Positions 1-11,752 of a DNA stretch of 64,000 nucleotides are shown here, piece after piece. The stretch is from Myoxocephalus aenaeus (taxonomy: Eukaryota > Chordata > Actinopteri > Perciformes > Cottidae), in assembly GCA_038501785.1 (NCBI GenBank), contig JBAMJR010000097.1:6261001-6325000 (forward strand). The letters are read 5' to 3'. How positions within the stretch are numbered: the first letter of the stretch is position 1; every line of letters starts with the position of its first letter. The notes under the pieces were generated by a model that was not told the DNA's origin, made no database searches, and was given only the letters and a program-made list of their open reading frames with translations. A program made the translations under genes and the position numbers.

Positions 1-1440
1 AAACCAATTAAGCATTGTTTTTTACTTCTGGAAACAAAGCTTATTATTTTGGAAAGATTCTGACTGTTTGTGCATTTGTAAAAAAGTAACACTTGCTTAA
101 AAAACAAACACTGCTTGAAGCTTTTTTTGTTGACCACATTGTCTGCTTTTGTTTAAATGTTACAGGTATTCGGTAGATGCATGCCGATGGATCCTTTAAG
201 GGCAAGGCTGCAGCAAAATAAACACGTGCTACAGTACATGTAGTTAATCTATGTAACTTGGTGTTGAATTCCAGTAGCAGATATTAACTTGAGACATTCA
301 GAAATACTTTTCACTTGTGTTGCTGATAATGCAGGTTGCTTGAACATCTAATATTCATGAAGTTATTGACCACTCAACAACATTTGTGCCGCTGATCATA
401 TGAGCTGGATGCAGTTGCGTTAGAAAGGCTATGAATGTAGGGTGTTCATTATGGTCTAAATGTTCAAAACGTCACTTTATATAGGTTAATAAATGTACTC
501 CCTGTGGGCATATTTAGAACCCATTTATATATAGATGTGATTTCATTGCATAGTTACTTCTGCTTTGCTGTTTTGCTAAATATGTGATAAAAAGTAATGG
601 AGGGCAAAATAAACTGGCACAAACTAATGAGCATGACCTTTTAAAGTTGCAGTTATCTCACTTATGCATGTGTTTCCTATTTAATCCCTTTAAAAGTTTA
701 CAACATGCTATCCCTCTTTTATGACTTTATTAGCTAACAGGCGATGCAATGACAGATGTTGGCATGCAGCGGCGAACATCGGCAGAAAACAACTTGCTCT
801 TGATTTCATTAATGTGAAATGTGAAGCTGCATGGGACTGTCTGGACATCTTTCCTCCATCTTCAGTGTTTATCAGAATTTGTTTTACATTTGTTGTGTCC
901 CAGCGACATTTAAAAGTCTCCCCATACCTCACAGCGACAAAATGCCAAATGTGATCAGAATAATTTCTTTCTTCTATCTTCTCCCCTTGTTCTCCATCTC
1001 TCTTGCTGACTCATTGGTCCAAACGTTGGAATGACAGGACAACTAATATGAGCAGATCAGGCTCCTTGTCTGTACAGGTTTGCACAGTAACCCATCTCGG
1101 GCAATAAAGATTCCATTTCCCTGTTGATTTTGTGCACTTTATCTCAAGGCCAGTTCATTTAAATTAAGTGTAATGCCATGAGATTAAATTGACAAAGAAG
1201 AACAGACAGGGAAATCCAAACAAAAGAAAACTGACAGGTGGCAAGTGAGGTGAAAGTACATCAAGAGACGATATGAGAGTACAGAGAAAATGAAAAAAAA
1301 ACCTGTCTGGAGTCTCGAGATATTTGAGAGAACAGAACTCTCTGACAGAAAGAGTACGCTACATGGTAGGTTATTCTGTCTTCTTCACTGTCTGTACACT
1401 ACAAAGTCATATTTTTACTTCTTGGGCAATGCAATTATTT
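1..1440. other. Left edge, no supported gene
   Basis: AT-rich DNA; frames are short, overlap on both strands near 708-1,034 and show no family features. It could be intron or intergenic DNA of a gene outside the window. Confidence 0.45.
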
Positions 1441-1640
1441 GTTACCTCGCTGAGAGTTAGATAAAAAGGTCAAAACCACTTTCATATCTGTGGGAAGAAT
1501 ATGAAGCTGAAGCTACACGCCTGTTATCGTATAGCTTAGTATAAAGACTGCAAAGAGGAAACAGTTAACATTAGCCTGGCTCTGTACAAAGCTCAAATAA
1601 TTCACCTTCTATCCCAACCTAAGCTAACGCTTCATAGCTT
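1441..1640. repeat. Dispersed teleost repeat fragment, copy 1
   Basis: The stretch beginning near GAGAGTTAGATAAAAAGGTC, with the later phrase AGCCTGGCTCTGT, belongs to a dispersed repeat that I recognise from many teleost genomes. A second, interrupted copy occurs at about 2,757-2,785 and 5,863-6,110. The class is not clear from this fragment. Confidence 0.55.
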
Positions 1641-1686
1641 TGATCCGTTTAATATTATTTATTTATTTTTTAAGATTCAACATATT

Positions 1687-2693
1687 CAGTGGTGTATAGT
1701 AACGAAGTAGAAATACGTCGTTACTGTACTTAAGTAGTTTTTGGGGATATCTGTACTCTACTTTACTATTTATATTTCTGTTTACTTTTACTTTTACTTC
1801 ACTACATTTTGCAAAGAAAACTGGTACTTTTACTCCGATACATTTCCCCTGAAACCTTCGTTACTCGCTACAAAATCAAATCTATCTTTAGAAAAAAACT
1901 AAAAACATCGGGGACTGTGGTGGAACACAGACTCCACCAAGCAGGTTTTGCGAATCACAATATTCTCCATTTTCCCTCTACATCCTCTAGTCCAGCGCTC
2001 CCAAACCTTTATGCGTCACGGACCGGTTACGTGAAGACAATATTTTCACAGACCGGGTCCGACCTCGGAAAGACGGGAGACAACGACACCCAACGTGTGT
2101 TCGTTATGTCCAGTCTACTCCTAACTAAACCTTTAGTCCACTCTACTGCTAACTAAACCTTTAGTCCAGTCTACTGCTAACTAAACCTTTAGACCCACAG
2201 ACCGGTACCAAGAGACCCACGGCGGGCGGAATGAGCATACTTATAACCACACTGTTACAAGTCCTTCATAGTGTCATATTGCTTTTTGGAAAATTATGAT
2301 GATAAGTTCCTAGTAGATGCAAAAGTATACTTATGTACAATATATTATGTTGAACATAATATATATGGATGATCACAGCCAACCCAGTTATTGTATCAAC
2401 ACAACTCCTGGTCCTTGGTCACGGTGACCACAGCACTTAAAAGAATAAACTTAATAATTCTCAAAATTCTGACCCTTTGCTTTTTTATTAAAAGCATGTA
2501 CTTGTACTTTTAAAAGTACATTTTATATCAGAAAAATACTTTTGATACTTAAGTACAGAAAATATCAGATACTTTAACACTTTTACTCAAGTAGTATTTT
2601 AATAGGTGACTTTTACTTTTACTGGAGTAATTTTCCAGTAAGGTATCTTTACTTTTACTCAAGTACGGCTTTTGGGTACTTTATACACCACTG
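1687..2693. mobile_element. Non-autonomous hAT-type DNA transposon, copy 1 (1,007 bp)
   Basis: Ends are CAGTGGTGTATAGTAACG and the inverted TATACACCACTG. A perfect 8-bp target-site duplication AACATATT flanks it (1,679-1,686 and 2,694-2,701). The ends are rich in AGTACTTAAGTA and TTTACTTTTACT motifs. The interior has about three tandem 28-bp units (about 2,108-2,191) and a GGACCGG-rich core. A short frame inside is shared by the copies but shows no transposase domain. CAG ends plus an 8-bp duplication fit the hAT superfamily. Confidence 0.9.
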
Positions 2694-2785
2694 AACATAT
2701 TTATGCTCAGCTGGCTGTAGCTTCAGATGATGTTTTGGGAAATATACTAATCAGCAATCTTGCTGAGAGTTAGAGAAGATCTATA

Positions 2786-5700
2786 GGTAGCACTTTATAA
2801 TAACTAAACACTTTTTAGCATTAGCATGAATAAACAATGAATTCATCATTTATAAAGCATTAATTCCCCATTTATAAATGAAGTGTTAGTACATGATAAA
2901 AAATGCTGGCATTCATGATGAAATCAGGTAGTTACTACTCATTAGTTCAGTAGTTACTACTCATTAGTTAAGTATTAGTTAAGCATGTTCTGTAACAATC
3001 TAAAGTGTAGACTATTTATGCTTTACAAAGCATTAATAAATGTCATGATGAATTCAGTAGTTACTACTCATTAATTCAGTAGTTACTACTCGTTAGTTAA
3101 GTATTAGTTAAGCATGTTCTGTGACTTAATATAAAGTGTAGACTATTTATGCTTTACAAAGCATTAATAGATGTCATGAATTCAGTAGTTACTATTTATT
3201 AATTCAGTAGGTACCACTGGTTAGTTAAGTATTAGTTAAGTATGTTCTGTAACTGAGACGTCAGCTAGCTTTGAGCCCCTGCAGTGGCTCAAAGCTAGCT
3301 GACGTCTCAGTTATCTTCTCAACAGAAAAGGGAAATAGACACAAAGTGATGAAGAACATGAATATGCTGGTGCTGGGGGGCCATGCCCGTCAGTGGCAAA
3401 AGTGTGCCATAGTATGTTGGCAGATAGCTACATATTATTGATTATGCTAGCTATGGCTAGCTCGCTAGCCCGTTCGCTCGCTAGCTAGCAAGCTCGTCAC
3501 TGGTCCAGAGATAGGCACTGGCACGCGCCACCTCAGTTGTAAGTAGACCAATCCAGGTGATAGCGAGATACTCATAATCAATCATTTGTACCAGCAAACT
3601 GAGAAACATGCCACCACTCGTGCTACTGTGCAACAGCTAATAATAATAATAATAATAATAATCTGGCGGATTTACGGAAGGGGTGAAACGTCATCAACAT
3701 GGGACACGTGTTTCTGCACCCGGTGTGTCCCACTAAGGTGCCCGATCAGAAAGGCTCAGTCCCATCACCTGGCCGGAGTTTTTTCTGATCGGGCACCGTG
3801 GTGGGACACACCGGGTCCTCGCATAAACACATGTCCCACGTTGATGACGTGACACCACCTCCGTAAATCTGCGCCAGATTATTATTATTATTAGCTGTTG
3901 CACAGTAGCACGAGTGGTGGCATGTTTCTCAGTTTGCTGGTACAAATGATTGATTATGAGTATCTCGCTATCACCTGGATTGGTCTACTTACAACTGAGG
4001 TGGCGCGTGCCGGTGCCTATCTCTCAGTGGTGTATAGTAACGAAGTAGAAATACGTCGTTACTGTACTTAAGTAGTTTTTGGGGATATCTGTACTCTACT
4101 TTACTATTTATATTTCTGTTTACTTTTACTTTTACTTCACTACATTTTGCAAAGAAAACTGATACTTTTACTCCGATACATTTCCCATGAAACCTTCGTT
4201 ACTCGCTACAAAATCAAATCTATCTTTAGAAAAAAACTAAAAACATCGGGGACTGTGGTGGAACACAGACTCCACCAAGCAGGTTTTGCGAATCACAATA
4301 TTCTCCATTTTCCCTCTACATCCTCTAGTCCAGCGCTCCCAAACCTTTATGCGTCACGGACCGGTTACGTGAAGACAATATTTTCACAGACCGGGTCCGA
4401 CCTCGGAAAGACGGGAGACAACGACACCCGACGTGTGTTCGTTATGTCCAGTCTACTCCTAACTAAACCTTTAGTCCAGTCTACTGCTAACTAAACCTTT
4501 AGTCCAGTCTACTGCTAACTAAACCTTTAGTCCAGTCTACTGCTAACTAAACCTTTAGACCCACAGACCGGTACCAAGAGACCCACGGCGGGCGGAATGA
4601 GCATACTTATAACCACACTGTTACAAGTCCTTCATAGTGTCATATTGCTTTTTGGAGAATTATGATGATAAGTTCATAGTAGATGCAAAAGTATACTTAT
4701 GTACAATATATTATGTTGAACATAATATATATGGATGATCACAGCCAACCCAGTTATTTTCAACACAACTCCTTGTCCTTGGTCACGGTGACCACAGCAC
4801 TTAAAAGAATAAACTTAATAATTCTCAAAATTCTGACCCTTTGCTTTTTTATTAAAAGCATGTACTTGTACTTTTACTTTCAATACTTAAGTACATTTTA
4901 TATCAGAAAAATACTTTTGATACTTAAGTACAGAAAATATCAGATACTTTAAGACTTTTACTCAAGTAGTATTTTTATAGGTGACTTTTACTTTTACTGG
5001 AGTAATTTTCCAGTAAGGTATCTTTACTTTTACTCAAGTACGGCTTTTGGGTACTTTATACAACACTGCTATCTCTGGACCAGTGACGAGCTTGCTAGCT
5101 TGCTAGCTAGCGAGCGAACGGGCTAGCGAGCTAGCCATAGCTAGCATAATCAATAATATGTAGCTATCTGCCAACATACTATGGAACACTTTTGCCGCTG
5201 ACGGGCATGGCCCCCCAGCACCAGCATATTAATGTTCTTCATCACTTTGTGTCTATTTCCCTTTTCTGTTGAGAAGATAACTGAGACGTCAGCTAGCTTT
5301 GAGGCACTGCAGGGGCTTAAAGCTAGAAGAAGTCTCAGTTACAGAACATACTTAACTAATACTTAACTAACCAGTAGTACCTACTGAATTAATAAATAGT
5401 AACTACTGAATGCATCATGACATTTATTAATGCTTTGTAAAGCATACATAGTCTACACTTTATATTAAGTCACAGAACATGCTTAACTAATACTTAACTA
5501 ATGAGTAGTAACTACTGAATTAATGAGTAGTAACTACTGAATTCATCATAACACGTATTAATGCTTTGTAAATCATAAATAGTCTGCACTTTAGATTGTT
5601 ACAGAACATGCTTAACTAATACTTAACTAATGAGTAGTAACTACTGAACTAATGAGTAGTAACTACCTGATTTCATCATGAATGCCAGCATTTTTTATCA

Positions 5701-5854
5701 TTTACTAACACTTTACAAATGATCTTATTAATCATCTATAAGTCATGAATACTTCATTTACAAATGGGGAATTAATGCTTTATAAATGATGAATTCATTG
5801 TTTATTCATGCTTTACCAATGCTAAAAAGTGTCTACTTATTATAAAGTGCTACC
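2786..5854. mobile_element. Giant foldback (palindromic) DNA transposon, interrupted by a hAT-type element
   Basis: Terminal repeats GGTAGCACTTTATAATAA and TTATTATAAAGTGCTACC are flanked by a perfect 8-bp duplication GATCTATA (2,778-2,785 and 5,855-5,862). Removing the hAT-type insertion at 4,025-5,068 and one copy of its duplication leaves about 2,017 bp. This is one palindrome: left arm 2,786 to about 3,752, loop near 3,753-3,780, right arm to 5,854. The arms carry tandem units of about 128 bp (starts near 2,971, 3,100 and 3,228), a 27-bp-arm hairpin (3,251-3,312) and GCTAGC-rich clusters. There is no coding capacity. The 8-bp duplication suggests hAT- or P-like mobilisation, but the superfamily is not settled. 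Confidence 0.88.
4025..5068. mobile_element. Non-autonomous hAT-type DNA transposon, copy 2 (1,044 bp), nested
   Basis: Same family and orientation as the element at 1,687-2,693. It lies inside the right arm of the foldback transposon with a perfect 8-bp duplication CTATCTCT (4,017-4,024 and 5,069-5,076). It has four tandem 28-bp units (about 4,447-4,558). The right end reads CAACACTG instead of CACCACTG, a one-base change in the terminal repeat. Confidence 0.92.
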
Positions 5855-5862
5855 GATCTATA

Positions 5863-6110
5863 CCCTTGTCAATACTTAGTTAAATAGGTATATCAAGCTA
5901 CATCCAGGAGATGGACAGCTTAGCGAGTATAACGACTGGAAGCAGGCGGAAACAGTTAGCTTGGTTTTGTATGAAGTAAAACAAAATATTGTGAGATATA
6001 TAATATGTACATTATTGAGTTTTAGAGGTGCTGGTTGACACATTTTGTCACATTTGCACAGAACCACTAGTTTCCCCTTGTTTTAAGTATTTGGCTGCTA
6101 GCTCTGCCAC
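5863..6110. repeat. Dispersed teleost repeat fragment, copy 2, right part
   Basis: This continues the copy that starts at about 2,757 and is split by the foldback element. It keeps phrases such as GGAAACAGTTAGCTTGG and TTTTAGAGGTGCTGG that match the family of 1,441-1,640. The right border is approximate. Confidence 0.45.
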
Positions 6111-8519
6111 ACTGCTAACCACAACACTCCGAGGAAGGACAACAAGAATTTTTAGCTCAGTAGAGAACATTTCCTCAAGTCCTAGAGTCGTTTTAGACGT
6201 TGCAACGTCTAAAAGACAAAACTGAGACAAATATGATTTCAATAGAAGGAAACTACACAGTTAGTCAGAAACATAACATACTTCTTTTTGTGGGGGTCAG
6301 CTAGGCTATCTCTTTGTGTATTTTGAGACTGACACAGTCCTAGAGTTTGAAGACATTTTTCCTTTCCAAATGATAATCTCGGCTCATATTAGATATTACA
6401 GGAGGAGGTCTTGGCACAGGCATAAAGTAGCCTGATCCAGCACTGATTATGAAGGAGAGCATTAAGCAGCATGTTCGTGTGTGTATGTGTTTTATTATTT
6501 GTACCTCTGTAGGCCTACAAACACACAGTGGACCACAGTTCCTCTCAATCCTCTCCAGAAATCTACATAACATCAGACAATGCACTCTCACCAGTGGTGG
6601 CCGACCAATAGCGGGCCATAATATATTATAATATATTTATTATATTATTAATTATAACAATTATAATAATATTAATAAATTATACAAATTGTCAATATTT
6701 GTGTTTTTGAGATATGGAATATACCCAGTAATATTTGTAAAAAAAAAAAGGATATCTGCGCAAAATACATGCTTTTCCTGCTTGTCCTCTCCACCCCGTG
6801 CACGTCTCAGCTGCGCCCGTGCACGTTCTCTCTTTTGTCAGAGAGAATGCAGCATATTATGTGCCAACAAGGCACAAGCAGGAAAAGCGATGTCAAGTGA
6901 GCAGAGTTACAAGAGCGAGCAGAAGCACTGATTGAACACATAACTGTGATTGATTAATTATTTAGGTTAATGTGTAAATAAAGCCAAGAGCTTGTGTGCT
7001 AACCTTACAACTCAAACAACAAACTCCACTCAACCTCCACTGTTTTATTACAATGTGTATCACATAAAAGCCTGCTGTGTTCTCCAGATGGGTTTTGCAT
7101 GAGGAGTAGGCAATAAAATAGTATTAAATTCACCATGGCCTCGGTTGTCCCAGTAGAAACTGTTGGATTCAGGATTCCACCTGATGGATAAGTTTCTTGT
7201 AGCTGCTGTGGTTCAGGTGTCACAGAACTAAAGTGCCCATTTTAGTGTAAAGGACTGTTCTGTAAATGAGGGCACAAAATCTGTTGCAGACTTTTGGAAC
7301 GTGTAACACCAGATGTGACATTTGGTAAACAGTTTAAAGAAATGTAGTGAGAGCTGCTTGCCAAGTGATCCAAAATCAGCATCTACATTTGCTAATCATA
7401 GTCAACAGTGTAGCTACTGTCATGAGGCAGAAGAAGAGAACATGTTGGTTTGTGCAGGTTTTCAGTCCCCAAACTTGATTTTTGAATCACCAAACTTCCT
7501 AAATAGTGGATTTGTCCCAGCTGCAGAAAAGTAATACATTCACAAATAAAAATGCATCAGTGATGAGAAGTTTGAAAAGGAGTTAATTATCCTGTTTCTA
7601 AGCGTTCTCGTACAAAACGGATATTTTAGGGCCAATAAAACACATCTATTTTTCTTCAAAAGGAATTTCTCAAAAGCATCTTTTATTATTCAGTTCACAC
7701 AGTCTATAAAAGGGAAAATGTGGAACATTTATCTTGATGTCCAATCAATGTTGTGGAATCAATCGAAGCAATAAAAAAGAGGCTACGTTGGCCAGAAGAA
7801 TATTATAATAAACTGCATATTAGTTTAAATATCTAATTGTGCACATCCTGTCAAGGACATGGTGTCCTAACTGAATTTGATGAAAGCAAGTGTCAGTAAC
7901 AAAAATAATAATTTAGTAATGTTCTAATGATACACTGACTACGATATACGTATCACTACTTCATAGACGTCAGTGACGAGATACCCTAATTTTCGTCACT
8001 TAATTAACTTCATTACTTCACATTACCCAAACGCACCATGTCACAAATAATTTAGTTCCTTTGACTTCACACGTTCACCGAACACACAGCAAACATGAAC
8101 CGTTATTATTATGGGACTGGGCAGATCAACGACAATTCTTACTACTGCCACTATGTTAGGATGCCATTATTGACATAAAACATTGTGAGTGAACCCTGAT
8201 ACTACTGGAGTATGGGTGTCTTGTAATTAATTAATTAAGCAGGGAAGGAGCGTGGAGTATATCTACTTCAGGTTGGAATAGCTTGTGAAGCTTACAAAGC
8301 TGAACATACTGTGTTTTACCAAAAAGTGACAATGGTGCCACCTCATAATTGTGTTTATGTTTAGCAAAACGCTTAAAAGGTCACAGTTTGGAGTAGAGTG
8401 AAGCCTGCCAAACCGCTCACTTCTCCTGGTGCCATCTGGGAGTACCTGCATGAGGCACATCTACATATACTACATCCCATATACTTTAAATAAGAAGTGG
8501 ACCATTAGCTTGTGGACTG
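6111..8519. other. Intergenic stretch without a supported gene
   Basis: It includes an AT-rich patch (about 6,615-6,690) and a pair of 15-bp perfect inverted repeats (6,771-6,785 and 6,874-6,888). The open frames here are short, show no recognisable domain and are treated as chance. Confidence 0.5.
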
Positions 8520-9100
8520 CCGTTCTCAAGCCTCAGGTTTGACATTTTGGCCATGGATATTAAGATTTTTGGCCATCGCCATCTTGGCAATTTGCAACCA
8601 GACGTGACACCAGAGGGTGAAGTACAACCGAACGTTGAAAGATACATTTTTAGACGACCAAAAGCAGTAGCAATTCACTTTCATGATCTGAAAACACACT
8701 GTGAAAGGGGTAGAGACCAAAACACGGATAACTCCTAGATTGGACAATGCCATGGTAACCTGTGAATCACAAGGTATCCATGCCCTAAAGCATATTTGTC
8801 TTTTCTGCCTTATTGTTTATCGAACCGTAGTGTACTGAATGAAGATTATTCTGGATTGAAGAAGACCTAAAACTAACAATTGGGATCATGAACAATGAAG
8901 TTTTTTTTTCTGAGCTACTGACTTCTATACAGTATATTCAGACTTATTTTTGCAACCAGAGGAGTTGCCCCCTGCTGGCTATTAGAAATAATGCAAGTTT
9001 TAGGCACTTCTGCATTGGTTTCACTTTTCAGACCCGGAGGTTGCCGCATGCCCCATAGACTAAAATTCCTTTTCATTTTAAAACAGCGTTTTCTCCTCAA
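8520..9100. repeat. Two dispersed repeat fragments, teleost type
   Basis: The part at about 8,520-8,760 (GGCCATCGCCATCTTGGCAA) and the part at about 8,940-9,060 (GAGGAGTTGCCCCCTGCTGG, then GACCCGGAGGTTGCCGC) look like pieces of a repeat common in teleosts. Related phrases recur at about 28,560-28,720. Borders and class are uncertain. Confidence 0.45.
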
Positions 9101-9626
9101 CATTGTGATCTCTGCTGGGGCCATTGTCACATTAAGGCCTCCCACTCTTCAGTTGCAGGTGTCATACAAGACAGAAAGTGACCTTTCCTTTGCTGACACT
9201 CATCATCAGCAGGAAGGAAAAACTGGGCTCAGAGTCAACATCCAATTGCTCAGACAGAGTTGGCAAAGGCCGAATAGACTGCATCAACCGTCCAAACCAG
9301 CAGCTTTACTCATCTCAAACCAGGCTTCACTTCAAGCTCAAAGTGGCCTACTTAACACAGTGTGCCTCAGATCAAGTACAGCCGCAGATGATGAAGGAGC
9401 CGAAGAATAATGAGAGAGAGAAACAGAGGGGACACAGACCGGATGGCGAGGGATCTGTTACTTGTGTGTTTTGTTGATACTCACCAAGGATCCCATCTGT
9501 GATATCTGTGATCAGTACTCATTTCTGGCACGAATCTCCCAGTATAAACCAGTGGATTGTAATTCAACCAAGGCTATATGGCTATTATGACAATAAACAA
9601 TTAAAGAGCTATTTCTAAGCTCTAAG

Positions 9627-9810
9627 GGGGGATTTGGTAAAGACTGTCGCAGTGCGACAGGAGGTTTAACCACAATTTCCTCAAACTAACCAAGCAGATT
9701 TGTTGCCTAAATTTAACCAAGTATTTCAAACATACTTCTTTTTAACCCCAACCACGACCATTTCCTGAACCTAACCTAACCAAGCATTTGTTCTGCTATA
9801 ACCACTAAAT
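9627..9810. repeat. Dispersed repeat pair, copy 1
   Basis: This stretch is similar along its length to 11,753-11,940. Both contain GTGCGACAGGAGGTTTAACC and CCAAGCAGATTTGTTGCC, followed by CCCCAACCACGA. The copies have the same orientation and differ by small indels. No coding potential is seen. Confidence 0.7.
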
Positions 9811-9855
9811 ATATTCACCAGTGGCGTCTGTGATTTTTCTTCAATCATGCCCTGT

Positions 9856-9858
<3 letters not shown>

Positions 9859-9929
<71 letters not shown>
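9859..9929. repeat. (AC)n microsatellite, about 71 bp
   Basis: A pure AC dinucleotide run. Confidence 0.95.
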
Positions 9930-9935
<6 letters not shown>

Positions 9936-11752
9936 AAATAAATAGGGGTGTGAGCCTGTCTAGACTTGCAAAGTGTGCACCACTTTTACCCTCATAGTGT
10001 ACAGCTTCTGTAAAATTTTGAAAAAGCTTTAGTTCTCAGGTTTAGTTTAAACAATCTGAGCCAGACTTTAACCTTGACATCTAGATATCTTCTGACCTGT
10101 AAATCAGGAAAAAAATAATGGAATTGGAAGGTTTTATGTTTTGGAATAATTTTATCTTGAAAAACGTGAATAAATAAGATTAGATTTCTTTGTTCCAGAG
10201 GGAAATTTCTTTCCACAGTCGGCACACGAAATATACAGATATGATGCAGTAGCAATATATATGAGATATACATCTTATGTAAGACTAAATGTGTAATATC
10301 ATTATAAAATATATATAAAGATGCTGTTGGCATTTTAATACCACAATTAACAAATGACCAGGTAAACAAACACTTTTTGCCAATTCTGGTTATGGCTTGG
10401 CTTTGTTTTGATCTTTAGCTCCTGCTTTAGCCGCTCTGCAGACTTTAAACTACTATCTCCTATTTACCAGACTCGCAAACTGACAAAGACTGCCTCATCA
10501 ATAGGAAACACACTGCTGTTCCCAGCCAGCCTTTGACATAATTGCCTAAAAACAGGTCAACTAAGCTTACTGACCTATTATTAGAGCCTCCGCAATTTGC
10601 AATAAACAGCTCCATTAAAACATCAATGCAGGCACTTCACTGCTTCATTTAAGGTCTTTCTAACCACACCAGTATAGCGTTGTCTATGTGCAATTGAAGC
10701 CAAATACCTTTTTTAATTTGACTTTTTATGGCCAGGATTTTGATTTAATCTGAGCAATGTTTTTAGCATGCTAACGGCACCATTTCCACACTGAAATATC
10801 TCAACAACTATAGCCATGACATTGTATACACTCCTGTTCCCCCAGGAAGAACTGGAGTACATTCAGTGATCCTCTAACGTTTTTTTGTAGCACCATCATC
10901 AGGTCAACATTTTTTATTTTAATCTGTGCAATACATTACTTTATGATTAAAAACTGGTCCCATCCCCCTCAGATGCATTTCTTGTTTAGACAGAGCGGCC
11001 TGCGTGGTTGTAGACTTGTCTCCTTGTGTAATGATAAGTGTAATACAAATGTTTACTCAATAACAAAAGGGAGAAATGTAAAGTGTAATTTAGGGTCTGG
11101 CCGCTTGGCTATTTTTGAAAGGGGATCACTTAAAGACATGTTTCTTTACAGAATGTGGGCGGGCCAAAATAAAAAATCAGGGAAAGTGAATACAAATAAA
11201 AAAAAATAGAGAGAAGCTACTGTATTTCACAGCACTGGTGTAATGCAAACAAACTCAAAATACTAGGACACTTTCAAGATAAAATATATAGGCCAAACCA
11301 TCAATATCCCAACAAGTGCATCATAAAAACATCAGGAAAAGAATGTTTCTTCACAAGGGGCGCAGAGGATTTATTAAAGGTAATAAAACGGTAGTCACTC
11401 AAGTGTTTTTACGGCTGATAATAAACTGCTGAAAGAAAAAAGATGCTAACATTTATTTGGTTGCTATGTTAGAACCAACACAGAGTTAATAAACATGTAG
11501 AGTCTAGCAGTGAAGAACATTAATGTTTGGATTGAATGTCCAAACACCAATGACATGTTGAAGAGTAACAAAACCCCAGAGATTTGGCTAACGTTCCTCA
11601 AACCTGGAAATTCAAAAATGTGGGAAAAAGCAAAAGCCTTTTCTTTTCTTTTCTGTATGGTCAGTCTATATGGGCCCAAAGGCATCTCTTTTCGGACTGG
11701 GAAGTTGTATTTGGCCACTATGTCAAATTGGTTTCAAAGCCTGCAGCTCTTC
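9930..11752. other. Intergenic stretch without a supported gene
   Basis: AT-rich DNA with no recognisable domain, RNA gene or transposon end. Position about 11,690-11,735 resembles a phrase at about 27,840-27,880 (TTGGCCACTATGT), so repeat remnants are present. Confidence 0.45.

Noticed and set aside
1809..2156. 115-residue frame shared by three places (1,809; 4,147; about 61,678-62,001)
   Set aside because: It is repeated only because it lies inside the non-autonomous hAT-type element. It has no transposase motif and is cut by indels in copy 3.
2965..3240. Regularly spaced repeats that might suggest a CRISPR array
   Set aside because: Units are about 128 bp without unique spacers, lie inside a transposon and belong to a vertebrate genome.
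3586..3945. Two similar frames on opposite strands (MYQQTEKHATTRATVQQ...)
   Set aside because: They are a by-product of the palindrome, which makes both strands read alike.
8095..8178. Small frame starting MNRYYYYGTGQINDN
   Set aside because: It has only 27 codons, no recognised family and no splice partner that I could find.
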